Shown piece by piece: positions 35,010 to 45,182 of a stretch of DNA of 64,000 nucleotides. Position 1 is the first letter of the stretch; the number at the start of each line of letters is the position of its first letter. Under the pieces are notes generated by a model, which was not told the origin of the DNA, did not search any database, and saw only the letters and a program-made list of their open reading frames with translations. The stretch comes from Alternaria dauci. Lineage: Eukaryota > Ascomycota > Dothideomycetes > Pleosporales > Pleosporaceae. The stretch is taken from contig NC_091274.1 of the NCBI RefSeq assembly GCF_042100115.1, positions 1,178,001 through 1,242,000 on the forward strand. Direction: 5' to 3'. Both the position numbers and the translations under genes were made by a program.

Positions 35010-35927
35010 TCAGACAAGAATCCCCCAGTATTCCGCTCGCCCTCCTGCGCCCTCCAACTCCTCCCACTGTACCAGGAAGCGATCCACAATCCTTAGCAAT
35101 AGCTTCCCACTCAGACTCAATGTCTTTACACGTGCGAAGCTCTCTACATACACGGTCTTGCACTTGTCCCTGCTGTTCGCACCCTTGATGTTGAAGTAAC
35201 GCAGTACAAGGCTCGCGAAGATCAAGATCACAGCCGTAGCTGGGCCGTTTGTGATGATGAGATCTGGGAGGTCTGCGGCTGCGGTTTCGTATGGCGTCGT
35301 GGGAGCCTGGCCAACTAATAGCGGTGGTGCATGGAGGAGAGGCGTGAAGGATGCCAGGAGAGTGTAAAGTGATGTTAGAGGTGTTGTGAGGAGTGGCTGG
35401 TGTATCTTGCGCGCACGAGGCACGATGGCGATATCATAGTGGTCTGGTCCGGTGCACGCTGGCTTGTCGTCCTTCTTTTCCCTCCTCTTCTTCTCTCCCG
35501 CCACATGCATCATGCTGTCTGCATCTGTCATCTCAGCTACCGGTGTTCTTCCTGTGCCGTCCTGGTGTGCTTCATTTTTCTCCATGTCTTGCTTTCGTAG
35601 TCGTTCTTTTTCCTTGTCTTCAAGTCCTCGCTCAAACTCCACCGCACGTTGTGCCGAGAATGCGTCTCCGCTGCTGACTACGTATGTTCTGTGCGTGTAC
35701 TTGCGTGTGTCTAGATCTCGAAGTAGGTAGAACATCTCGTGTGTATGTCCTCCCGATCCTAGCACGATAAGAACGCGTGTTGCAAGCGGACGCTGACGTA
35801 GCCGTGTTGATTTTGAGCGCGCATTTGGAAGGATAGCGAGTAGACGCAGTGTTGCAGCGACAAACAGAGTAATCAGAGTCGCGATCGCGAAGGAGAGCGT
35901 ATAGAGGGAAGCCGGCGGGGGCGCCAT
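35010..35927 (-). CDS. ALG14: UDP-GlcNAc transferase subunit Alg14
   Basis: This membrane anchor recruits catalytic Alg13 to the cytosolic face of the ER, where together they add the second GlcNAc to dolichol-PP-GlcNAc. It is a single exon of 305 residues. The frame opens with TTG upstream; the first ATG (MAPPPASLY) leads straight into the N-terminal membrane anchor (LSFAIATLITLFVAATLRLL, about 11-30). The family signature VLIVLGSGGHTHEMFYLL follows at about 52-69, with YVVSSGD, GPDHYDIAIVPRAR and DLIITNGPATA, and the C-terminus ends EYWGILV, close to the conserved Alg13-contact tail. A Lys/Glu-rich insertion of about 70 residues separates the first two blocks. Confidence 0.95.
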   Translation of the reverse strand: MAPPPASLYTLSFAIATLITLFVAATLRLLAILPNARSKSTRLRQRPLATRVLIVLGSGGHTHEMFYLLRDLDTRKYTHRTYVVSSGDAFSAQRAVEFERGLEDKEKERLRKQDMEKNEAHQDGTGRTPVAEMTDADSMMHVAGEKKRREKKDDKPACTGPDHYDIAIVPRARKIHQPLLTTPLTSLYTLLASFTPLLHAPPLLVGQAPTTPYETAAADLPDLIITNGPATAVILIFASLVLRYFNIKGANSRDKCKTVYVESFARVKTLSLSGKLLLRIVDRFLVQWEELEGAGGRAEYWGILV

Positions 35928-36800
35928 GGTGGGGTTCTTGCGACAGAACGCGGATGAGGCCAATTCGTGGTAGGGACTTTACGTACGAGGCCGTAATCAG
36001 GGATGCCGAATGCTGTAACTCAGGCTGAGCGCAAAAGCATCGTTGTTGTGGTCGTAAACTTCACAGAGTGAGGGTACGTGTCGTGGTAATCGGCCAACCG
36101 TGTGGATCTCGGGGAGCACACGAAATCACATGCTTTGAACTTGGCGCAAAGGCAAGTCTACCAGCACCATTCACGTCTCGTCTCTTGCATTTTCGTCACG
36201 TGCGTGGAAAACAGATTTATCTGAGTTTCGTATCTGAGAAATGCATGATTCTGTAGGCATATTTACGACCATATTCGACTAAGTTAGGTATGCTCCATTT
36301 TACCTTGTCATGTATCCACATTAGGTACCTCTCAAGGTATGCGTTCAAAGCTCACTGAAGAAGCAGGAACTTCAATCCAAGAGACATTTCGCAGACTCCT
36401 GCTTTGAAACATCCCTCGGGGCTTGTCCGGCAACATGTACCAAGCTGTGTCGTAGTTTTGAATATCGCTGTCCTTGCCTTTCAGAAAAGCAGGCAAGGCA
36501 GGACGTGAGCATTCTCGAAACGCACGCCATAGCCCAATTGCAAGTATGTCCTGCTAAGAGAGTAATTCAGATTGATTGATTAAGCAAATGATTTACGCCA
36601 GAGAGAAGAGCATATATACACGAATAGTGGTCCCAAGCCAATTTGGATGACGAGATACGTACCTCGAGAGCCCAGCCCCAAGTGCGTGGTGTGCCTCGGC
36701 GAGGCGTGGTAAGAGCATCGTTTGGAAAGAAGCCAGATGCACACATATCAACCCATATCAAGATCATTTAGGGAAAGCAGACTGTTCCAAATACTCGTCC
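35928..36800. other. Intergenic with an 8-bp hairpin
   Basis: This 873-bp stretch holds the Alg14 promoter and the 3' region of the STAND gene. CCTTGCCT (36472-36479) pairs with AGGCAAGG (36491-36498) across an 11-base loop. No gene or repeat domain continuing the STAND protein is visible. Confidence 0.6.
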
Positions 36801-39800
36801 TCAACGCCCATTTCCGCCCACAAAAGCTTCCTCCCAAACTGGCCAATACACATATCCCCCTACCCCGTCCATCTGCCAAATCAGACTAGGATTCTGCCTC
36901 ATGACGCTCTCATATCTCATCTTCAAGCCCAACAGTTCCTCGCTCAGGTCCCTTATCTCATTTATCACTAACCTCAATCCTTTGCCTTCGATAGTTGCCG
37001 GTGATATCTCGCTTTTCATGTCTGAAAGCGGGCCGACAAGACGCGTGAGTGTGGGAGGCAAGTTGTAGCGAAAAGAAGCTTCTACCCATACAGTGACGGC
37101 AAGACGAGAAGCTAGGAAATCGCCAAGTGCGGGTAGACAGGAGAGCATACCCGTCGAAGAGGTTGTGGTGTGGTAGGATGACGAAGCCAGAGCCCGACTT
37201 AGGTGGATGGGCCAGCAGAGAGCTGCGTAGCGTAGAAATGGAAGGTGGGTGTCGAAGGGTATGGTGCGGATGCTGTTCGTCGGAGAGCTGTTGTGTTGGG
37301 TCGGTGTGGCATGCGCAGTGTGAGTATTGGTATCTCCGTCTGATGAAGACAGAGACTTGTATCCGCTGTCGCACGATGCGCTTGTTCTTTGACTCGCGCC
37401 ACTACTAGAAGGTATAGTGAGTGGCATGACAGGACTTTGAGGCTGCAAAGCAGCAAGAGGGCGTTTTGGTACATTGTGAGTGAGGTAAGCTAGACACCGC
37501 GCCGCAAGGTGGGCATGAACGCTGCTCTCATCGTAAAGACTAAACTCCGAGCTTTGAGATACTGGACTGTGGAGGTAGTCTCGTATGGATCCGTGGGCAA
37601 AAGCGATGTCGTCGTTGACAACGCGGAGGAGGCCGAATGTGAGTTCCGGTAAGGCTTCTACAATGTCTTTCGTATACGAACTCTCCGACACGTTGGAGTT
37701 GCATAAAATGAGAACGGTATACAGTGCCTCTGAGTACATGCGGTTGATTGCGCAAGACAGCCACCGAAATGTGTCAGTGATCACACGTTTTTCGATCAGC
37801 GGATGGCGTGCTAATGCATCAAACATGATGCAAAAGAGAGATTCCAGACCCTGCAGCGAATGCAGGCCTTGCAAAACAGCAAACCGCTCTTCCGGTGACA
37901 GCAGCGGCGATTGGAGGAACTTCAGTACCATGTCGGCCCATAGAAAGTTACCATCTGCTGTCTTCGTGACTTCCGAAATAAGTGATCGATCCATAGAAAT
38001 CCCAAAGAAACCTTGGTCTGCTAGGCGGTTCAATTTTGGTGCCACGAAACGGTCGATGGCAACTGCGTTGTGCTTGCTAGTAATTGGGAGAATATGCGGA
38101 GCACCTGAAGCCCATTTCTGGTACTCGAGAGGTATTTTCAAGTTCGGCCTGCTGAATATAATGACCCTTGCGTCGGAACCGCGGCAAAGTCTTGCTAGCG
38201 AAGCGAGGAGCCCTTCAGTGTCGCTACACTCATCGACGCCATCGATCACAATAAAAGTGGGATGTTGTCGAAGTAGAAGCAACAGAACGTCCATGACCTC
38301 ATCAGCAGTGGCATGTTCTCGAAACGAAGTTTTGCGCAGTAGAAGGCTGACAGCATCCAGAGTGGAGTGATTGTGACGATGTGTGTGGAGCAACTGACGT
38401 GACAAAGTCCGTAGTGCATCTTCAGGCTGGTTGTTCTTGCGAAGGAGGTTACTGAAATGATAGTATGCGGTCGCTGGGGGCTCATCGCATAGATCAGGAT
38501 CCTCTGCCTCACCTGCCAGATTGCACACAACCGATTGTGATATGACAGTCTTGCCAAAACCTGCTTTTGCTAACCATCTGTCAGACTTTCAAACATTCGA
38601 CGTATGTGTACGTTGACCTACCCTGTACGAACAACACCCGATGCTGCCAGTTACTAGTCATAGCATCCTGATCGTTTGCCATGCTCTGATCAAAGCGCTG
38701 GTCTCTCCATTTGGTGTACGCTGGAGCGTGTAAGAACCACGCACAGAACTCCTGGTGGGGTCGATGGAAATCGTGAGTCGTTGTGCCAACCGAGGCTGAA
38801 GTTGACAGCCAGCTTTGCACCTTTTCAACTCTCCTCAGTCGCTTTGCAAGTCTTTGTCCCTCATGCTCTACCTGACCGTTGCGATTCACGTTATTCTGTC
38901 TGTGTAAGAAGCTGAGATAACTTATACGGTGCTGTGAGACATCCGCGTAGGATTGAAATTCGTTTTCAGTCTCTCTTTCTAGCCAGCCCCTGTGCTGTTT
39001 TATCCGGGTTTCAACGTGGGCGAAGCGCGAATCGAGTGGCCGCCATAGCGGCAACGGTGCTTGTCCGAACGCAAGAGACTGCACTTTAGTGCCTGTGTGT
39101 ATAGTCAGTCAAATCGGATTTCCAATCTGCACGCCATGAAGGCGTCCTTGAATGTACGTTGTAAACTTCGGAGTCCAGTACAAAGCTCCTACGCGTAACA
39201 AATTCCATGATTTTACGCCGTACGGATCTCCCGAGCTACTGTCGCCGAACACAATGGTAGCTCAGACCACCTATGCGACTTCAAGTCGATGAAAAGACAT
39301 ACCTTGTGATCCTCGGCAAAAGATTTGGTACAGCTCTAAGAAGAGCTGCACAAGATCCGCATACACGTAAGATAAAAGTGTTGCTAAATGATAATCTTCG
39401 GCCTGACCATGAGTGTCGGAAACGTTGCGTTTGCAGATTTCGTAGAGCTGTTGGTAAGGAGGTATGATCTGTACGATAGCCTCAAGCATGTCGGCAATCT
39501 TCTCAAGGAGGACCACGTAGTCAGTGCTCATCTGCCTCGAGTGTGAGTTCAACAGATGCATCGAGAGTGTCGTTGATCCATACCTTGAATACCAAACGAA
39601 CAGTTCCCCAGAAGTAACCCGCCCATGCTGGCTGTAGTCGGACGCATGTACCAAGAACATCGAAGTAAGGTGCACAAGTTTGGATGAACAATGTAAACTT
39701 TTGGCTAGAGACAACTATTCTTCGGTCTGCGGACCCGTTGCCGGCGGAAAGACGATGCAATTCATTCAGCAGAAGTGAGGCACTGACATCATGGTCAAAA

Positions 39801-39932
39801 TGTTGACGGTGTTCCAGCAGTATAGTGTTGTGTGTTGCTTGTATTGCTTCGTCAAAGAGAGGATGGTCTAGGCTAGGTCATGGTCAGCTCTATCCAGGCT
39901 ACCAGTGGATAGACTAACCTTGAATCCACCAT
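36801..39932 (-). CDS. NACHT-domain STAND (NLR-like) protein without recognisable C-terminal repeats
   Basis: This is a predicted signal-transducing NTPase of 923 residues, of the class that fungi use in non-self recognition and programmed cell death. Exons in coding order are 39932-39919, 39872-39584, 39531-39303, 39092-38622 and 38569-36801; all junctions keep frame. Residues 1-180 form a helical N-terminal domain (FWGTVRLVFK, then VVLLEKIADMLEAIVQIIPP) like those preceding NACHT in many fungal STAND proteins, possibly the type catalogued as DUF7708. The Walker A region AKAGFGKT is at 335-342, with Ala in place of the first Gly. Walker B FIVIDGVDE is at 440-448, followed by the sensor RVIIFSRP and a lid/winged-helix part to about 600. 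The remaining 300 residues contain a Ser/Thr-rich stretch and no ankyrin, WD40 or TPR repeats. Confidence 0.87.
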
Positions 39933-40596
39933 GGCTATGTCGATATCTTGTGTCTGTGTCGACATTGTTTAGACGCAATCGGACTCGAGCGTAGACGTCT
40001 TCTCTGTAGCGAATGCATTGGCACAAGACGTTCAGGATCCACTGGAAACAATTCAAGGCGACGGTGACATTGTAAAGGCATGGACCCGACAGGGACAGCG
40101 GTGTGTCCGAGTAATAAACATTCCACGTGCTCATTCCGATGGGCCCTAAAACGAGAGCAATTAGTGACCCGCATGGAGCCACGGGAGAAGGAACGGGTGC
40201 CGTGGGGCTGAAAGGGTGCAGCAGATAAGCGGAATGTGTAAGAGCATGTTGGGCAAGGACGTGTAGCCACGAATGTCATGCCCCGGACACAAAGTAATGC
40301 GCGAACGTGGGGGAGCAAGCTAGGAACGTGGCCGAGACGACAGGCCCATGCGACAGGTCAAATGTGGAAGATCCGAGGTGCAGGGCCGGCGGGCGGGTAA
40401 TTCCTTGTTCGTAATGAGTAAAAGAAACTCAAAAGGAACATTACTCAAGCGAGCCGTGGAACATGAACGAATAACATCTTGGGTATCTCCTCCTACGAGC
40501 TACATAGCCAACTGCTCGGCGCAACGGATCTATAGTACAAAAGGTATTAGAATGCGAGGTACTAAATCGAATGCCACTAGAATTGTGGCTACCTGA
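39933..40596. other. Intergenic, STAND gene promoter
   Basis: The 664 bp between the STAND start and the Nem1 stop holds open frames of up to 127 codons on the minus strand that overlap each other and lack motifs. They are not linked to the STAND gene by splice signals. Confidence 0.5.
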
Positions 40597-42059
40597 TTAC
40601 GCGGATGCGGGCATGCCGAGCCGAAGCGCAAGCAGCGCACGCACGTCGGTGACATACTGCAAGCCCTCCAGCAGTGGGATGAGGTGCAGCAGATCGTGGT
40701 CTGTTGGGTCGCTGATCCAGCCCTCGATGGGAATGGCATTGTCTGGGTGGAAAACGTAGCTCAGGGGGCTGTTGTCGAGAATCATGACCTTGCTGAGATC
40801 GGGCTCGACCTGAGCAAGGTCCTTGATGTAAGCCCCGTTACGAACAGTGCAGTGCTGCCGGTAGTATCTGCCAGCAAAGTACTTGCGCTCCACCTCGAGC
40901 CAGTCAATGACGGGATCTGCGTACTCCTGAACCGAGGCGGTGAATATGATCAGATTGTACCATTTACTGACCTGTTGCTCCGTTAGTGTGGCACGAGGCG
41001 CACGTAGCTGGGGTTGCATACCTTTTTCAAGAAATCGTCGCAATACGGCCGCTTGTGAACATAGTACAGAAGCGGCACTTGGGGACCAATGATCTGTCCA
41101 TCGGCGCCAACCGAGGCCTGGAGCTTCACTTCTACCATGTGGCCGGTCTGGAAGCGGCCGCCATTGACTATGCTGTGAATCAGCGTCTCGTCAAGATCTA
41201 TGATCAGCGTCTTCTGGTGTGGCCCAACGGCGGATACGCCTTTTGCAGAGTACGACGGCTGGCGGCGCGGCACCAAGGGACGCGGGGGTTGGGGTGCGCG
41301 TGGGAACTTGGTCAATTGTTTCGAGGCTGCGGAGGCCGGGCCAGTGGGAGATTTTAGGGAAGCGGCCGCCTCGGAGGGGATGGAGTCGGTTCGTGACGAC
41401 TGGGCCTTTTTCGCAGCCTTGCGTTGCCTCAGAGCGTCCTCGTTGTGGTGCAGTGTGATGCGTATCGACCTCTTTGCTGGGGCGATTTCGTCTGCTCGTG
41501 CAGTCGCGCTCGATTTGGAGCGGGTATGGCGCGAGGGGCTGTCCATGTCGTCGTCGGCGCGTGTGGGAGATCGCTCGCTCTCGGAATCGGATGTCATGGC
41601 AGTCGAGGTTGATGCTATTGACAGTGAGCGTCTGGTGGGCTGCTTCATGACGGGCTGCGCGACACTGGAACTGCGACTCTTGCGCGCTCCCTTGTCGCTA
41701 CCGTCTGGGGCAGCCGAGGCTCGCGATGCAGCATGCGCCGCCACTTTTTTCCGACGTGCACGCGTAAAAGTGCGCGAGATGTTGTAGACGGGCGCGAGAA
41801 AGGAAAAGCGGCCATTTTCCTCGTAGTAGAAGGCGGCCACCAGACACTGGCCCGTATACACAAAGGGCGTCAGCAGCACCCCGACCACGGCGGCAATGCC
41901 GTCGGTGATGCGCGCCGGATACAGCCATATCCTGCGCCGCTTGGTGTCTTCGTAGGGTCCCTTCTGGGCCTGCTGGAGGGTGTGTGTCTTCTCGTCGTAC
42001 CCGGATGCGACCGCTTCCGTCTTGGAGGAGCCGGAGCCGTCGCTCCTGTCGGCGCCCAT
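40597..42059 (-). CDS. NEM1: Nem1-like nuclear envelope phosphatase (NIF/CTD phosphatase fold)
   Basis: This is the catalytic subunit of the Nem1-Spo7 phosphatase, which in yeast dephosphorylates the lipin Pah1 and controls nuclear envelope growth and lipid synthesis. Exons are 42059-41022 and 40971-40597, phase 0 (FLKK|VSKWYN), giving 470 residues from MGADRSDGS. The frame is open further upstream without an ATG, so the true start may lie in an additional 5' exon. The HAD catalytic motif LIIDLDETLIHS contains Asp288 and Asp290. IIFTASVQEYADPVIDWLE, MILDNSPLSYVFHPDNAIPI and WISDPTDHDLLHLIPLLEGL complete the fold. A hydrophobic segment near the N-terminus (GIAAVVGVLLTPFVYTG) anchors it, and a Ser/Arg-rich linker lies between. 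Confidence 0.9.
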
Positions 42060-42721
42060 CTTGCGCGTCTCACTCTGTGCAGCTATTGCACTCGCATCGT
42101 CAGCTGGGCGTGATCTGGAGGGCCGGGGTTCGAGGATGGCGAAGGACTGTGGGGTAGCGTGATTGCTGGGGGGCAAGGGAGGGAGGGGAGCGCAGATGCT
42201 TATGTGTTGTTGTTGGCTGACGGCAACTACCTGCGTGATGGCGGGGCCGTTGCGAGGCGTGTACAGAGTGGTGGCCCAGTGGATGTGCTCTTGCAAGCAC
42301 TGACAAAGACTAGCAACGAGCCGAGGCGTCCAATTCTAGGGAGAGGATGGCTATGCAGCTAAGCAGAGGTTGGGGGGTGGCATCATGGCCATGACGGAGC
42401 GCTCGCGCGACGGCGCCCAATCGGAACGCCGAAAGCTCAGTCTGGCTACGACTCATACACACTTTCCCATCACCAACGCTTCGACAAGCACTTGCACGCC
42501 CGCACTGCCCCCAACATCGCCAGTGCCTCGGTCGAGCAAGGAATCCCACCGACTGGCCCGAACTACACGCCTCAGACTTGCTCAGGGACCACAAAAATCA
42601 CCAAAACCACTACCACGACCACGACCATAAACCCCACCACCCCCACATACCCTCGATAATCACCCGTTCGAAATCTTGCGACTCTGGCCTGCGCTTCCAC
42701 AAGCACATAGGCATTCTCACC
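42060..42721. promoter_or_regulatory. Divergent region between NEM1 and eIF2B-beta
   Basis: This 662-bp region may also contain a missing 5' exon of NEM1, since the NEM1 frame stays open for another 79 codons. Otherwise it serves as the shared promoter of the two genes. Confidence 0.45.
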
Positions 42722-44300
42722 ATGCAGGGCGCAACCATACAGGCGCCGGGGCTGTCGACGTACCTCAAGTCGCTGAAGAGCACTCCTGTCGATGCTTCGG
42801 TCGAGCATTTCATCTCGTGAGACGCCACTCTGCATTCCACGTGCCCCCCTCCAGCACGCACTAATCTCTCCGCTGCAGACTCCTCAAGCGACGGCAGATA
42901 CGAAACTCGAGACCATGCGCCATTGCGACGACGGCTCTGCTGTTGCGCGTAGTCGGCGAGTTCAAGGGAAGGGATGCCGCAAAGCTCATTGAGCGCATAA
43001 AGCAGGTCGGCAGGCGGTTGACGTCGGCGCAACCGCGAGAGGTGGTGGTAGGGAACATCGTGCGACGTGTGCTGGGACTCGTTCGCGAGGTCGTCGACGA
43101 ACACGCCGAGGGCCAAACACCAACAGGAAGCGAACGAGGCCATGCGACGCCGCAAGCGCCCGCGCAGCACGACTCCCTCCACCGGCCCGCCTTGAACTCG
43201 AGCATATCCACCTTCAGCCCTCTCAGACATGCCGTCGCCGAGCCCATGCACACAGCCGTCTTCACCGACAACGCCTCTGACGTTAGCGAACCCTCGAGAC
43301 GGCCCCCACTCCTCACCTCACACACTTCGTATGCGCCCACCTCCTCCGCCCCCCTCGTCCACTCGCTCTTCGGACTCTTCTCCCAGCCAGCAGACACACC
43401 CTCGGCTACAAGCACGCCCACGGGCCAAGCATCGCCAACCAGCCGGAGCACCCTCACAGCACTCAACCTGGAGCGCCTCGAGGGCATCAACAGGAGCCAG
43501 AACCTCGACCTCAAGGGAGAGGTCATGGAGGGCATAAGAGAACTCCAGGACGAGCTGGAAACATCAGACAAGCAGATTGCCGAAGTTGCCCTCGAGCACA
43601 TCCACGCCAACGAGATTATCCTCACCCACACGGCGTCGACCACAGTCCAGAAGTTTCTCCTCTTCGCCGCACGGAAGCGCAAGTTTACCGTCGTACACGC
43701 CGAGACATATCCCCATGATCACACTGCCACCCATGGCATCCTCCTTACCGGTAAAAAGCGAGAGGCGAACCCAGACGACGACGACGCCGACGACGACAAG
43801 TGGAAGCCGCTCACCGACGCTGGCATCCAGGTCTACGTCATCCCAGATTCACACGTCTTCGCCATAATGTCTCGCGTCAACAAGGTCATTCTGGCAACAC
43901 ACACCGTGCTGGCCAACGGCGGCCTGGTCGCCGCAGCTGGAGCACATATGATTGCAAAGGCTGCCAAGGAGCATCAGACGCCTGTTGTGGTGCTCAGCGG
44001 AGTGTACAAGCTCAGCCCAGTCTACCCGTTTGACATTGACGAGCTCATCGAACACGGTGACGCTGGAGGTGTAGTGCCCTACGACGATGGCGAGTTTGTC
44101 GACAAGGTCGATGTTGAGAACCCTCTGTATGACTACGTTCCTGCAGATCTTGTGGATCTCTACATTACCAACCTGTAAGTCACCCCTCGAACTTTTCAGA
44201 GCACCGAGTAAATCTGACCCTTGGAAGTGGTGGACATGCACCTTCATACCTCTACCGCATTGTAGCGGACCACTACCGCTCCGAGGATATCACTTTGTAA
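42722..44300 (+). CDS. GCD7: Translation initiation factor eIF2B subunit beta
   Basis: This regulatory subunit of the eIF2 guanine-nucleotide exchange factor senses eIF2-alpha phosphorylation. Exons are 42722-42816, 42879-44174 and 44228-44300, giving 487 residues. The eIF2B alpha/beta/delta fold is clear: HIHANEIILTHTASTTVQKF, TVVHAETYP, VNKVILATHTVLANGGLVAA, TPVVVLSGVYKLSP. The C-terminal block NPLYDYVPADLVDLYITNLG is followed by APSYLYRIVADHYRSEDITL, which marks the beta subunit; the final 24 residues come from the third exon. A Ser/Pro-rich insertion of about 90 residues (around 95-185) separates the N-terminal helices from the Rossmann-like part. Confidence 0.96.
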
Positions 44301-44811
44301 TTTAGCCACGAGCCACGGCGTTATGATACCAAACAAGCCTACAGGGAACGGCAAAAAGTGTGGGCAGCAAACCATGTTCCACCACCTAGAGTAGCAGTAC
44401 TCTTCTCTGCAGTCATACATTGCCCAAAACCAATGAATACAGCACAAATTTCCCATCCATGTAACTTGAAGCACGTATGCGGCCGCTCCTCCTGCACATA
44501 CCCGTAACCCATACAGGGCCACGCCCGTCATTGGTCGCATAAAACTTTAGCAGTGTGCCCTTCGGCCATGGGCAATCAACGGCTTTCTGTCAGAATTACC
44601 GTGTTGGGTAGTTTTACCGTCTGCGAGGGTGGGCTGGCATGGCGGCAAGAGGCACTGTGGCGCTCTGAGTAAATAGCTGCGCCAACGCATCTAGTGTCCG
44701 TTGGTGCACCTGTTGCGCGCGGGGTGTTTTGTCTTTCCCAAGCTTTGGCCGTAGGCGCGTTCAAATATGACGCATGTACGGCACGGAACAAGGTTGGTTT
44801 GTAGAAGGTCG

Positions 44812-44832
44812 GTAGTAGTAGTAGTAGTAGTA
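44812..44832. repeat. (GTA)7 microsatellite, non-coding
   Basis: Seven perfect GTA units lie about 45 bases before the large hairpin. Confidence 0.95.
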
Positions 44833-44877
44833 GTTCTTTTTCGCGTTCTAAGTAGCTCTGTTTCTGGTAGCTAGGAT

Positions 44878-44915
44878 ACATGGAGGGGTCAGTACCTATT
44901 ACTGCCCCTCCATGT
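44878..44915. repeat. 15-bp inverted repeat with 7-base loop
   Basis: ACATGGAGGGG, a bulged T, then CAGT (44878-44893) pairs with ACTGCCCCTCCATGT (44901-44915) over a loop ACCTATT. All fifteen base pairs are Watson-Crick and there is only one bulge. It could act as a 3'-end signal on either strand or be part of a structured RNA. Confidence 0.9.
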
Positions 44916-45182
44916 TCGATAACGACGCACGCTTTGCCGTCTTCACTCGCACCGAAGCATTACGTGTACACACTCGTCCTGATAGCGCGTGTAGAATTAA
45001 CGACATGCAATGAGTGCTGGCCGTCGGCCATTTTTGGAAGCTACTGGGAGTGATAATGTACGGCTTATCATAGTCTCGGGTCGGGTGTTGTGACATTACG
45101 TATGCGGAGAACGCGGGCGCACATCTTGTGGAGCTGAGTCAATCAAGTGTCGGCCTGAGGTCCTTGTCTTTCGACTGTCACA

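Larger units (their letters stand above)
44301..45182. other. Intergenic with microsatellite and strong hairpin
   Basis: This 882 bp holds a (GTA)7 run at 44812-44832 and a 15-bp near-perfect hairpin at 44878-44915, both listed separately. No coding region is supported. Confidence 0.6.

Noticed and set aside
35010..35963. Longer Alg14 start
   Set aside because: It begins with TTG; the ATG at 35927 leads directly into the membrane anchor.
39868..40318. Possible extra 5' exons of the STAND gene
   Set aside because: The frames stop or do not join in phase with the conserved N-terminal domain; the ATG at 39932 with a 14-nt first exon fits phase and splice signals.
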